The notes: generated from the sequence alone by a model not told the origin. A stretch of DNA of 64,000 nt from Methylibium sp. NZG (GCA_001263235.1 LGRD01000032.1:1-64000), one strand, 5' to 3'; positions 15,607-24,332 are shown, numbered from the stretch's first letter. A program made the numbers and translations.

Positions 15607-16818
15607 ATGACCACGATCGGAACGCCGCTGTCGCCCACCGCCACCAAGGTCATGCTGCTGGGCAGCGGCGAGCTGGGCAAGGAGGTGCTGATCGCGCTGC
15701 AGCGCCTGGGCGTCGAGACGATCGCGGTCGATCGTTACGAGCACGCGCCCGGCCAGCAGGTGGCGCATCACGCCCGCACGATTGTGATGAGCGATCCGGC
15801 GCAGTTGAAGGCGCTGATCGAGGCCGAGCGGCCCGCCATCGTCGTGCCCGAAATCGAAGCGATTGCAACCGCCGTGCTCGAAGAACTCGAGCGCGCCGGC
15901 GGGCTGCGCGTCATCCCGACCGCACGCGCAGCACGGCTGACGATGGACCGCGAGGGCATCCGCCGACTCGCTGCCGAGACGCTGGGCCTGCCGACGAGCC
16001 CGTTCTACTTTGCCGATTCGCTGCCCGAGCTGCAGGCCGCGATCGACGCGCCGGGCGGCGGCATCGGCTACCCGTGCATCGTGAAACCTGTGATGAGCAG
16101 TTCGGGCAAGGGCCAGAGCAAGGTCGATGGGCCAGCCGATGTAGGCAGGGCGTGGGGCCACGCGATGGCCGGTGGCCGCGTCAGCCACGGCCGCGTGATC
16201 GTCGAAGGCTTCATCGCGTTCGACTACGAGATCACGCTGCTCACCGTGCGCGCGTTGGGCGCCGATGGCAGCGTGCAGACGCACTTCTGCGACCCCATCG
16301 GCCACATCCAGGTGCAGGGCGACTATGTCGAGAGCTGGCAGCCGCACCCGATGCGGCCGGCTGCGTTGCAGCGCGCACGCGAGATCGCCCGCGCCGTCAC
16401 CGACAACCTGGGCGGCCAGGGCTTGTTCGGCGTGGAGCTGTTCGTCAGGGGCGACGAGGTGTGGTTCAGCGAGGTCTCGCCGCGCCCGCACGACACCGGC
16501 ATGGTGACGATGATCACGCAGTGGCAGAACGAGTTCGAGTTGCACGCGCGCGCCATTCTTGGCCTGCCGGTGGACACCACGCTGAAGAGCCCGGGCGCCA
16601 GCGCGGTGATCTACGGCGGCGTGGACGCCCGTGGTGTCGCCTTCCACGACGTCGATGCGGCGCTGCGCGTACCGCAGACAGAACTGCGCTTGTTCGGCAA
16701 GCCCGAGAGTTTCGTCAAGCGCCGCATGGGCGTGGCGCTGGCCTTTGACGCCGACGTGGAGGTCGCGCGCCAGCGGGCCAAGCAAGCAGCCGCCTGCGTC
16801 AGGCCCGCGCCGCCCTGA
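15607..16818 (+). CDS. purT: formate-dependent GAR transformylase 2
   Basis: A 403-residue ATP-grasp enzyme that makes formyl-GAR from GAR, ATP and formate in purine synthesis. The N-terminal fold has [13 protein letters not shown]. The ATP-grasp core shows [16 protein letters not shown], and the metal/ATP site is seen in [15 protein letters not shown]. The length is normal (about 390-400). ATG 15607 fits the family. The gene is single and divergent from the HTH-like protein. Confidence 0.96.
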   Translation: MTTIGTPLSPTATKVMLLGSGELGKEVLIALQRLGVETIAVDRYEHAPGQQVAHHARTIVMSDPAQLKALIEAERPAIVVPEIEAIATAVLEELERAGGLRVIPTARAARLTMDREGIRRLAAETLGLPTSPFYFADSLPELQAAIDAPGGGIGYPCIVKPVMSSSGKGQSKVDGPADVGRAWGHAMAGGRVSHGRVIVEGFIAFDYEITLLTVRALGADGSVQTHFCDPIGHIQVQGDYVESWQPHPMRPAALQRAREIARAVTDNLGGQGLFGVELFVRGDEVWFSEVSPRPHDTGMVTMITQWQNEFELHARAILGLPVDTTLKSPGASAVIYGGVDARGVAFHDVDAALRVPQTELRLFGKPESFVKRRMGVALAFDADVEVARQRAKQAAACVRPAPP

Positions 16819-16956
16819 GCACCGACCCGCCGAACGCGGGGTGAGGGCGAGGCCGCCGCCACATGCGCGAGATGCGCGGGCCGCCAGCCCAAGAAACGCT
16901 GAAGCAGGCCCCAGCGAATCGGGTCGGCGGATCAGCGCGCTTGCCAGGCCACTGGC

Positions 16957-17397
16957 TTACTGGACCGTCAGGCGGCGTGCCTTCAGCGCGTCCATCTTCG
17001 GCAGAGTCAGCGTCAACACGCCGTCCTCGAACCTTGCCTGCGCCGCGTCGGCATTGACCGCTTGCGGCAGCTCGAAGGCGCGCTCGAACGCTGCGCTGCG
17101 GCGCTCGGAGTACAGCAGCTTCTCGCCCTCCTTTTGCTCAGTGGCGGGCTTCGCGCTGGCGCTGATGGAGACCCGCGCGCCGTCGATGTCCACGGCGATC
17201 GCGTCGCGGCTGGCGCCCGGCAGTTCGGCGCGCACTTCATAGCGATCATCGCGCTCGCTCACGTCGAGCCTGGCGCGCGCTGCATGCGGCGTTGCAGGGC
17301 GCTCGGCGAGCCAATCGTGGACCATCGCATCGACAGCGGTGAAGGGTTGACGAACGTGCGCAGAGGCAACGCGGGGACGAAGGGTGACGGCAAACAT
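16957..17397 (-). CDS. small heat shock protein (Hsp20/alpha-crystallin)
   Basis: A 146-residue holdase of the Hsp20 family. The alpha-crystallin domain covers residues about 45-140, with YEVRAELPGASRDAIAVDID, FERAFELPQAV and the hallmark GVLTLTLPK near the C-terminus. The IxI tail motif is not obvious, since it ends RRLTVQ. It binds unfolding proteins in the cytoplasm. ATG 17397 follows AGGAG. A sigma-32-like promoter and a foldable 5' leader lie upstream, which fits heat induction. Confidence 0.92.
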   Translation of the reverse strand: MFAVTLRPRVASAHVRQPFTAVDAMVHDWLAERPATPHAARARLDVSERDDRYEVRAELPGASRDAIAVDIDGARVSISASAKPATEQKEGEKLLYSERRSAAFERAFELPQAVNADAAQARFEDGVLTLTLPKMDALKARRLTVQ

Positions 17398-17445
17398 GGT
17401 GGACTCCTGTGTGGTTCGGTGACACCAGCGTCACCCATGCACACG

Positions 17446-17474
17446 AGGTTGGAGCGGTGCGGCCGACTTTCAAG
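17446..17474 (-). promoter_or_regulatory. sigma-32-like heat shock promoter of hsp20
   Basis: Minus strand: -35 CTTGAA (17474-17469), 14-bp spacer, -10 CTCCAACCT, close to the consensus CCCCATnT. The predicted start lies about 40 nt upstream of the gene. The leader can form nested GTGTG/CACAC and GGTGAC/GTCACC stems just before the AGGAG. Confidence 0.6.
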
Positions 17475-17589
17475 AGGTCACGCCGAGCGGCGACGGGAGC
17501 GGGATTCAACGTCCGCCTGGGCCGCGACAATGGACGACCGATGACCACGTCGCCCCGCAGTAGCGGACGCGCGCCAAGAGACTGTTGCC

Positions 17590-17859
17590 ATGATCGAGCT
17601 GTCGACCTCCCAACCCCAGACCCTGCTGCAACTGCTGCAGAAATCAGGCGCCCAGTGCGGCGCGCCTGCGGCGCCGGACGGCCTCAAGAGCTGCCCCGCC
17701 GAGCGGCATTGCGTGATCGCCGACAACGCCGTGTGCGTGCGCGGGCTGGGCGATGCGGGCGCGCCGGGCGCCCTGGCGAGCCCCGGCGTTGCGCTGGGCA
17801 GCGGCCTGGGGCTGGTGCTGATCGGCGTGGCCATCGGCTGGGTGTTGCGGCGCCGCTGA
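17590..17859 (+). CDS. small tail-anchored hypothetical protein
   Basis: An 89-residue protein with a soluble N-terminal part containing three cysteines (QCGAP, SCPAERHCVI, AVCVRG). A glycine-rich hydrophobic segment at residues about 66-86 ends in RRR, which suggests a single C-terminal membrane anchor with the basic end inside. No family was recognised. ATG 17590 is the only reasonable start, with no strong ribosome binding site. It lies 192 bp from the divergent hsp20 gene. Confidence 0.55.
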   Translation: MIELSTSQPQTLLQLLQKSGAQCGAPAAPDGLKSCPAERHCVIADNAVCVRGLGDAGAPGALASPGVALGSGLGLVLIGVAIGWVLRRR

Positions 17860-18065
17860 GGCCGTGGGGGCTCAGCCGGTGGAGGCGCAGCGTTGGCGCG
17901 GCCCGTTGCGCAAGCGCTGGCCCGAGGCGATGCGGCCGACGGCTTGCAAAGTACCGCACGCTTTGTGGCGTTTCGGCGTGGGCAGCGCCGCGCTGTGTGA
18001 CTACCGAACGGTGCGCCGCGTACCGATAACCCTCCGAGCTTTCCGAATCGACCGAGGAGATGGGC

Positions 18066-18482
18066 ATGGTTGTGGACACAAGAATCATCGAGATCGTTGT
18101 GGCGCTGGCGGTGGGTTCCGGCGCGACCTGGTTCGTGGCCCGGCGGTCCTTGAGCCGCGAGTTCGACCAGAAGCTTCGCCGCATGTCCGAAACCTTCCGC
18201 AAGCAGCACGAGGCGGTGGTCGACAAGCTCAACGCGTCGCACGCGCTGGCGCGCAGAGAGCTGGAGCACCAGCGCCAGACCGCGCCGCGCAACGGGGCTG
18301 CTGCAGCCAACGACCAGCGCGCCGCGGTGGCCCGCCTGGAAGACCAACTGAAGTCGGCCTACTCCGAACTCGACCGTCTTCGGCTGGAGGTCAAAGGCCC
18401 GGCGCCCGAGGGCAGCCCCAAGCCGCACAACGGCTTTGCCGACACGCAGCCCTTCGAGCCGCGCAAGTCGTTGCAGCGTTGA
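18066..18482 (+). CDS. membrane-anchored coiled-coil protein, unknown
   Basis: A 138-residue protein with an N-terminal membrane segment (residues about 7-24, IIEIVVALAVGSGATWFV), then a long charged helix (about 28-115) rich in Arg, Glu and Gln, likely a coiled coil, and a disordered tail. It resembles single-pass cytoplasm-facing proteins of the YhcB type in layout only. The start at ATG 18066 lies 6 nt after GAGGAG. The ATG at 18060 directly abuts that sequence and is unlikely. The 206-bp gap before it holds no other gene I can support. Confidence 0.6.
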   Translation: MVVDTRIIEIVVALAVGSGATWFVARRSLSREFDQKLRRMSETFRKQHEAVVDKLNASHALARRELEHQRQTAPRNGAAAANDQRAAVARLEDQLKSAYSELDRLRLEVKGPAPEGSPKPHNGFADTQPFEPRKSLQR

Positions 18483-18517
18483 GGCGCGGTGGGGCCGCGG
18501 GAAGGCTGGATCGGACG

Positions 18518-18571
18518 GGTCGGCGGCCAGGTCAGCGGCCAGGTCGGCGGGCAGGTCAGCTGCCAGGTCAG
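18518..18571. repeat. 12-nt tandem array upstream of trp leader
   Basis: Four and a half units of the form GGTCnGCnGnCA (18518, 18530, 18542, 18554, partial at 18566). They lie in the gap before the trp leader peptide and end 12 bp before its predicted -10 element. Read in one frame they encode GQVx repeats, but no start makes this a convincing gene. Confidence 0.85.
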
Positions 18572-18582
18572 AGTCGACACGC

Positions 18583-18591
18583 TGCTACACT
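18583..18591 (+). promoter_or_regulatory. extended -10 promoter of trpE leader
   Basis: TGCTACACT is an extended -10 element (TGn plus TACACT). No good -35 is seen. Transcription would start near 18598, almost at the leader ATG (18599), giving a nearly leaderless transcript. Confidence 0.4.
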
Positions 18592-18598
18592 TTTCATC

Positions 18599-18691
18599 AT
18601 GTTTTCAACGCGCAAGCAAACCAAAGGGTCGAACGACCGGGGAGCATGGCCCTGGCGCCGCCCGGCGCGCGGCGCTTCGCCGCTGGTTTAG
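18599..18691 (+). CDS. trpL: putative trp leader peptide (attenuation)
   Basis: A 30-residue frame, ATG 18599 to TAG 18691, with Trp at residues 17 and 19 (GAWPWRRP). Two Trp codons separated by one Pro codon, 150 nt ahead of trpE and followed by several hairpins, is the layout of ribosome-mediated attenuation. A ribosome stalled at these codons when Trp-tRNA is short would change the downstream folding. There is no clear Shine-Dalgarno and no U-run terminator, so the mechanism may be leaderless and non-classical. The call is inference from composition and place. Confidence 0.5.
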   Translation: MFSTRKQTKGSNDRGAWPWRRPARGASPLV

Positions 18692-18751
18692 TTTGCCGCG
18701 GGTGCGGTCGGGGTTTCGCTGAACCCCGTGCGCCCTTCGGCCCGGAGGCCG
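18669..18751 (+). promoter_or_regulatory. hairpins of the candidate trp attenuator
   Basis: Three stems follow the Trp codons: GCGGCG/CGCCGC (18669-18683, over the last leader codons), GGGGTT/AACCCC (18710-18727) and CGGCC/GGCCG (18738-18751). The 3' arm of the first could instead pair with GCGG words at about 18697-18707, giving exclusive folds. No T-run follows the last stem. Confidence 0.4.
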
Positions 18752-18839
18752 GGTCGTATCGTTGCTCCGCCTCCCCCCGAGACCCGTCTCGCATCGGCCC
18801 CGAGGGCGCCCTGCAAGACTTCAGCAAGGGCGCACCGCC

Positions 18840-20327
18840 GTGATCACAGAACTCGAATTCAAGAGCCTCGCGTCGCAAGGCTTCAACCGCATTCCGCTCA
18901 TCAGCGAGGCGTTTGCCGACCTCGAAACGCCGCTGTCGCTGTACCTCAAGCTGGCCTACGGCTCGGGCGGTGGGAGGCACAGCTTCCTGCTCGAATCCGT
19001 CGTCGGCGGCGAGCGCTTCGGGCGCTACTCGTTCATCGGCCTGCCGGCGCGCACGCTGCTGCGCGCGCGAGGCTTCGAGACCGAGGTGGTGACCGACGGC
19101 GTCGTCGTCGAAACCCACGCCGGCAACCCGCTCGACTTCATCGCGCAGTACCAGTCGCGCTTCAAGGTGGCGTTGAGCCCGGGCATGCCGCGCTTTTGCG
19201 GTGGCCTGGCGGGCTACTTCGGCTACGACGCGGTGCGCTTCATCGAGCCGAAGCTGGTGCAGGCAAAGCCGCTGCCCGACAGCATCGGCACGCCCGACAT
19301 CCAGCTGCTCCAGTGCGAGGAGCTGGCGGTGATCGACAACCTGTCGGGGCGCCTCTACCTCATCGTCTACGCCGACCCGGGCGAGCCCGAGGCGTACGCG
19401 CGCGCCAAGCGCCGCCTGGCCGAGCTGGGCGACAAGCTGCACTACAGCGTGACCGCGCCGGCCGTGAAGCGCGGTGCCTCGCACGGCGTGGAGCGCGAGT
19501 TTGCTAAGGACGCCTACATCGCCGCCGTGCTCAAGGCCAAGGAATACATCGCCGCGGGCGACATGATGCAGGTGCAGGTGGGCCAGCGGCTGCGCAAGCG
19601 CTACACCGAGTCGCCGCTGAGCCTGTACCGCGCGCTGCGCTCGCTGAACCCGTCGCCGTACATGTACTTCTATGACATGGGCGAGTTCCAGATCGTCGGC
19701 GCCTCGCCCGAAATCCTGGTGCGGCAAGAGCACACGCCCGAGGGCGCGAAGGTCACGATCCGCCCGCTTGCCGGCACGCGCCCGCGCGGCGCCACGCCTG
19801 CGCAGGACAAGGCGCTCGAAGAAGAATTGAGCCGCGACCCGAAAGAGCGCGCCGAACACGTGATGCTGATCGACCTGGCGCGCAACGACATCGGCCGCAT
19901 CGCCAAGACCGGCAGCGTGAAGGTGACGGAGGCCTTCACGGTCGAGCGCTACTCGCACGTGATGCACATCGTCAGCAACGTCGAAGGCCTGCTGAAGGAC
20001 GGCATGACCAGCCTGGACGTGCTGCGCGCCACGTTCCCCGCCGGCACGCTGACCGGCGCGCCCAAGGTGCGCGCGATGGAGATCATCGACGAGCTGGAGC
20101 CCGTCAAGCGCGGCATCTACGGTGGCGCCTGCGGCTACTTGAGTTTCGCCGGCGACATGGACGTGGCGATCGCGATTCGAACCGGCATCGTGAAAGACCA
20201 GGTGCTGTACGTGCAGGCCGCAGCCGGCGTGGTGGCCGACTCGGTGCCCGAGCTTGAGTGGAAGGAAACCGAGGCCAAGGCCCGGGCGCTGCTGCGTGCG
20301 GCCGAGTTGGTCGAAGAAGGATTCTGA
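18840..20327 (+). CDS. trpE: anthranilate synthase component I
   Basis: A 495-residue chorismate-using enzyme. With the TrpG amidotransferase it makes anthranilate, the first step of tryptophan synthesis. Chorismate-binding signatures are clear: SPEILVRQE, IRPLAGTRPRG, LIDLARNDIGR, VSNVEGLL, FPAGTLTGAPKVRAMEIIDE and GYLSFAGDMD. The N-terminal regulatory part includes RIPLISEAFADLETPLSLYLKL, like feedback-inhibited TrpE. The start is GTG 18840; no ATG gives a family-like N-terminus. A candidate leader peptide precedes it. A pseudokinase-OmpA pair separates it from trpG. Confidence 0.96.
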   Translation: MITELEFKSLASQGFNRIPLISEAFADLETPLSLYLKLAYGSGGGRHSFLLESVVGGERFGRYSFIGLPARTLLRARGFETEVVTDGVVVETHAGNPLDFIAQYQSRFKVALSPGMPRFCGGLAGYFGYDAVRFIEPKLVQAKPLPDSIGTPDIQLLQCEELAVIDNLSGRLYLIVYADPGEPEAYARAKRRLAELGDKLHYSVTAPAVKRGASHGVEREFAKDAYIAAVLKAKEYIAAGDMMQVQVGQRLRKRYTESPLSLYRALRSLNPSPYMYFYDMGEFQIVGASPEILVRQEHTPEGAKVTIRPLAGTRPRGATPAQDKALEEELSRDPKERAEHVMLIDLARNDIGRIAKTGSVKVTEAFTVERYSHVMHIVSNVEGLLKDGMTSLDVLRATFPAGTLTGAPKVRAMEIIDELEPVKRGIYGGACGYLSFAGDMDVAIAIRTGIVKDQVLYVQAAAGVVADSVPELEWKETEAKARALLRAAELVEEGF

Positions 20328-20333
20328 GCAGCT

Positions 20334-20384
20334 CAGACGGCACGAAGGGCGGGGTTTCAGGCCCCGGGCCGCGACTGCCGTCTG
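20334..20384. terminator. inverted repeat after trpE
   Basis: A perfect 9-bp outer stem, CAGACGGCA (20334-20342) and TGCCGTCTG (20376-20384), encloses an inner GGGG/CCCC pair. It starts 6 bp after the trpE stop and probably ends or attenuates trpE transcription. The rest of the 265-bp gap has no gene I can support. Confidence 0.5.
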
Positions 20385-20592
20385 ATGGGCGTGCGGTGGG
20401 CCCGGGGCATCGGGGTGCGCATGTGGCGGAATTTCACGTCAGCGTGCATCGCGGGCCACACAACGGATTCGGGTTTCACGCGAGGGCTGTTTGTTCGCTC
20501 CAGCCTGATGAACCTGCGCGCACACAGCAGTCTTCGCCGATATCCTGAGCCCACTTGAACAGTGCGAGGCCGGGCCCAAGCCCGGATGCTCC

Positions 20593-23064
20593 ATGAGTCG
20601 CCCACACTTCCGCGTGCTCGAATCCACCGGTAACAGCCCGAGAGTCGGCATGGAAGACGCTGCCGGCCCCGAGCCATTGCCGCAGGGAACGCTGCTCAGG
20701 CACTATCGTCTGGACAGCGTGGCGCACGCCGACCGGTTCGGTCTGGTGTACCGGGCCACCGATGTCCACAGCCGCGAGGAGCTGGCGATCAAGGAGCTGT
20801 TCCCGGCGGCGCATGCGCTGCGCACCGAGGAGCAAACGCTGGTTCCGCGCGACGCGGCCGGCGAGACCGCGCACGCGAAGGCGCTGGACCTGGCCCGCCG
20901 TGCGTTCGTCAAGCAGGGTCGATGGCTGGCCGAGTTGGCGTCGGCCAGCACGCCTGCCGTGCTGGCAGAGTGGCAAGAGCGCGGCACGGCCTACCGGGCC
21001 ATGCCGTGGGTCGAGGGCACCACGCTCGCGGCGCGCTTTGCCACGGTCAACGGCCCGGCCGACGAGTGGCTGCTGCGCTCGATCCTCGGGCCCTTGCTCG
21101 ATGCTTTGCAAGCCTTGCACCGGCGCCGTGTTCAACATGGCCGCCTGACACCCGCGCGGGTGCTGCTGACGAAGGACATGCGCGTGCTGTTGCTCGGCCT
21201 TCATCAGGTGCCCGGCTTGTCCGAAAAGCCGTCTGCAGACGACGCATACCTGCCGCTGGAGCTGCTCAGGGCGCCGGGCGCCGAGCCAGGCACAGAGCCG
21301 GGAGCCACGCGGGTCGGACCCTGGAGCGACATCTACAGCGTGGGCGCCATCGTGCACCGGGCCATCACCGGCATGCCGCCTGCGCTGACCAGCCTGCGGC
21401 TGGTGAACGGCGAGTCGCCGTCGCTGGCCCGCATTGCAGAAGGTGACTACGACGACGGATTCTTGCGCGCCATCGACTGGGCGCTGTCGATGCAGCCGCT
21501 GAAACGGCCCCGTGACGTCGAGCAGTTTCGCGCGCGCCTGGGCCTGGGCCGGCGCCGCGTACCGACTGTTGCGGGTGTGCCGGCGGCGGGACAAGCACGC
21601 AAGGAAGCAGCAGTTCACACCCAAGACGACGAAACGCCTGGCCGCGCCGATGCGCTGTCCTCTGCGCCGTCCTCCCCGCCGAGCGCCCACACGGGCAGCG
21701 GCAGGCCGGGGCGCGATGACACCTCGGCCCCCGGCGAGCTCCGGTTCCGCGAGTTGCCCGACCACGTCGCGCCGTCCAGGCTGACGCCGCCGACGAAGCG
21801 CCCGGTCGCAAGCGCGACGCCGAGCCGCGACCGGTTCGCCAAGACCGACTTTGCCGAGACCTTGCCCGCGGCGTTTGCCCGCGACGAAAACCCTATCGAC
21901 GCTGCGCCGCGGGTGCGCGCAACGCCGGACGTGCCTCCGGCGGCCGCAGGTTTTGCGGACACCGAGATCCTTCAGGCTCCCGCCGACCTGTCGAGGGGAG
22001 CACCGGTTGCCGGTACAGCCATCTGGCTACCGCTGCCGCTGCCACCCGCGGTGGCGCTGGCGAACGGGGCCGCCACCACGCCGGCCGAAGCACAGCCATT
22101 GCCTGCCGCGCCGCCCCTTGCCGGCAAGCCGGCGGTGTCGGAGCCGGCCAGCATGTCGGACAAGCCGGCCGAGCCTGCAGCGTCGGGCGAATCGGCCAGG
22201 CTGGGCAAGTCGCCTGACAAACGAGATCCGACGGCGCCCTACCGGGTCACGGCGGAGCCAGCGTCCGACTCGCAGGCGATCGCAGCGAAGGCCCCCGCAA
22301 CACAAGGGGCCGTGGCGCCGCTCGATCCAACCGCCCCTGGCGACTCGGTCATCTCGATCATGTCGCCTCGACCGCGCGCTTCCAGGCCCGAGCCCGCGGG
22401 CTCCCCAGCTTGGCACGCAACGGTTCAATCCACGCTGCCCATGTCGCTCAACCCCGGTGGCCCCGGCCAACCCACCGCGGCGGGCCGTGTCGGTCGCGCC
22501 GCATGGATCGGCCTCGCGGCGTTGACCGCGGCGGCGGTACTCGGCGGGCTGTGGGCCGTGCAGGCGCTGCCGCCGGTGCAGTCGTCCTCTTCCATCGACG
22601 ACGCTGTCCGCGCGGTACCGATGGCGGCCGGCAACCGCGCCGCAGCGCCCTCGGCTGCCGCGGCGACGGTGCTCGTGACGAACCCAGCCTTTGGCGGCGC
22701 GCCCGCGCCTGCCGATCCCACAAGTCGGACCGAGTCGCCCGGCGACATGCCGCCAGCGTCACCGCCCGGCGCCACACCTGCCGACGAAGGCGCCACAACC
22801 AGCGTACCGCGGGCAACGATCACAGGGTCAACGGCGGGGTCGGCTGCAGGCCCGGCGGTTGCAGCGCCGCCGGTGGCGCGAGCAGGGGTCGCGCTGCCCA
22901 AGGCGACGCCAATCTCGACGGCCCGCGCAGACGGTGAGCGCAGCGCCGCCGCCCCGGCCAAGACGCTCACCGATGCGCACTGCGCTGATCGGCTCGTGCG
23001 CCTGTCGCTGGGCGACCCGGGCCCGCCTGCAACGAACTCAAAAGCCCAAGGAGCTTGTCCATGA
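20593..23064 (+). CDS. membrane pseudokinase with periplasmic tail
   Basis: An 823-residue protein. Residues about 30-320 have a serine/threonine kinase fold. Lys67 (LAIKELFP) and the helix with GPWSDIYSVGAIV are kept. The catalytic loop HRD-x-K-P-x-N reads HGRLTPAR (182-189), so the catalytic Asp, Lys and Asn are gone. The DFG motif is LGL (201-203). It should be catalytically dead. A long disordered Pro/Ala/Ser linker leads to one membrane helix (about 635-660) and a low-complexity periplasmic tail with cysteines near the end (DAHCADRLVRLSLG). The stop overlaps the next start as ATGA. ATG 20593 was used; ATG 20650 is an alternative. Confidence 0.8.
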   Translation: MSRPHFRVLESTGNSPRVGMEDAAGPEPLPQGTLLRHYRLDSVAHADRFGLVYRATDVHSREELAIKELFPAAHALRTEEQTLVPRDAAGETAHAKALDLARRAFVKQGRWLAELASASTPAVLAEWQERGTAYRAMPWVEGTTLAARFATVNGPADEWLLRSILGPLLDALQALHRRRVQHGRLTPARVLLTKDMRVLLLGLHQVPGLSEKPSADDAYLPLELLRAPGAEPGTEPGATRVGPWSDIYSVGAIVHRAITGMPPALTSLRLVNGESPSLARIAEGDYDDGFLRAIDWALSMQPLKRPRDVEQFRARLGLGRRRVPTVAGVPAAGQARKEAAVHTQDDETPGRADALSSAPSSPPSAHTGSGRPGRDDTSAPGELRFRELPDHVAPSRLTPPTKRPVASATPSRDRFAKTDFAETLPAAFARDENPIDAAPRVRATPDVPPAAAGFADTEILQAPADLSRGAPVAGTAIWLPLPLPPAVALANGAATTPAEAQPLPAAPPLAGKPAVSEPASMSDKPAEPAASGESARLGKSPDKRDPTAPYRVTAEPASDSQAIAAKAPATQGAVAPLDPTAPGDSVISIMSPRPRASRPEPAGSPAWHATVQSTLPMSLNPGGPGQPTAAGRVGRAAWIGLAALTAAAVLGGLWAVQALPPVQSSSSIDDAVRAVPMAAGNRAAAPSAAAATVLVTNPAFGGAPAPADPTSRTESPGDMPPASPPGATPADEGATTSVPRATITGSTAGSAAGPAVAAPPVARAGVALPKATPISTARADGERSAAAPAKTLTDAHCADRLVRLSLGDPGPPATNSKAQGACP

Positions 23065-24332
23065 TTGCACCCTATTCCCTGCCGCCCGTCGCGCAGGTCT
23101 TTTCTCGCACCGCGTTGCGCTGGTGCGCGGGCCGCAGCGCCGCCCTGGCCTGTGCCACCGCTGTGGCCCTGGCCGGCTGCGCCACACCGGCAGCCGGCCC
23201 GGCCCCTTCAGCCGGTGCGCCCCTGCCACAGGCGGTGGCTTGGGGCGTGGACGACCTGATGGCGCAAGTCCAGCCGAGCCCGTGGTGGCTGCGCTGGTTT
23301 CAGAGCCGCAGCGTGGTGGCCGAGCCGGTGCAGGAGGGCGCGGTCGGTCAGCAAACTGCAGCCACGCTCGTGGTGGACCGGCTGATCGGCCAGCGCCTGG
23401 CTGAGCGGCACGACCATGTTCGGCGTGTGTCGCTGCGCGATATCGCCGCAGCCTCGGCCAGCCTCCCGACCACCCCGGCGACCACCACCGCGACGTGGGT
23501 GCTGAACGGTGCCTTGGTCCCCACCGCGCCAGGTGCCGACAAGCGCGGTGCCACCCTGCACCTGGCGCTGGCCGACCTCGAATCGGGCAAGGTGGTGGCC
23601 CGGACCACCGTGAGCGTGCAGGATGCCGGTGCCGACAACGCGCCCACCGTGTTCTATCAGGACAGCCCCGTGCTGATGCGCGACCCGGCCTCGCTGAGCC
23701 CGTCCCGCGCCGCCCAGGCGCCCCGCGGAGCCAGCGTCGAACCAGGCCAGGCCGGGCGTCTGCGGGTCTCCGCGCTGCTGGACCAGGGCACGGCCGCCTA
23801 CAACGAAGGCCGCACCGCCGAAGCCTTGAAGGCGTTCCAGGCCGCGCTGGCCCTGCCAGGCGGAGACCAGACGCGGGTACACACCGGCATTTATCTCTCG
23901 CAAGCGCGGCTGGGCAACGCAGCCGAGGCGCGGCTGGCGTTCGCTAGGATCGCCGCCCTCGGGATGACCAGCCGGTCCTTGTCAGTCAAGTTCCTCTTCG
24001 CCCCTGGCAAGACCGAGTTCTGGCCGGACCCCAAAGTCAGCGATCCGTATGCCATGTGGCTCGAGCAGATCGCCACGCAGGCCGCCGCGTCGCCGGCGTG
24101 TCTGAACATCGTCGGGCACAGCAGCCGAAGCGGCTCGGCCGAGGTGAACGACCGCTTGTCGCAGCAACGGGCGGAGCGCATCGGCGAGTGGCTCCAGCGC
24201 ACGTCGGTCGACATGGCAACCCGCAGCCGCGCTTCCGGTGTGGGCTTCCGCGAAAACCTGGTGGGTACGGGCAGCGACGATGCGCGCGACGCCATCGATC
24301 GGCGCGTGGAGTTCAAGGTCGTCGACTGCTGA
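23061..24332 (+). CDS. OmpA-like peptidoglycan-binding lipoprotein
   Basis: A 423-residue protein with an N-terminal signal sequence ending in a lipobox (VALAGC), a middle region with TPR-like sequence (GTAAYNEGRTAEALKAFQAAL, near residue 240-260) and a C-terminal OmpA/MotB domain (about 315-420). The latter shows FLFAPGKTEF, IVGHSSRSGSAEVNDRLSQQRAERIGEWL and the final RRVEFKV. It should sit in the outer membrane facing the periplasm and bind peptidoglycan. ATG 23061 overlaps the pseudokinase stop and follows AAGGAG, so the two are translationally coupled and probably partners. Confidence 0.85.
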   Translation: MIAPYSLPPVAQVFSRTALRWCAGRSAALACATAVALAGCATPAAGPAPSAGAPLPQAVAWGVDDLMAQVQPSPWWLRWFQSRSVVAEPVQEGAVGQQTAATLVVDRLIGQRLAERHDHVRRVSLRDIAAASASLPTTPATTTATWVLNGALVPTAPGADKRGATLHLALADLESGKVVARTTVSVQDAGADNAPTVFYQDSPVLMRDPASLSPSRAAQAPRGASVEPGQAGRLRVSALLDQGTAAYNEGRTAEALKAFQAALALPGGDQTRVHTGIYLSQARLGNAAEARLAFARIAALGMTSRSLSVKFLFAPGKTEFWPDPKVSDPYAMWLEQIATQAAASPACLNIVGHSSRSGSAEVNDRLSQQRAERIGEWLQRTSVDMATRSRASGVGFRENLVGTGSDDARDAIDRRVEFKVVDC

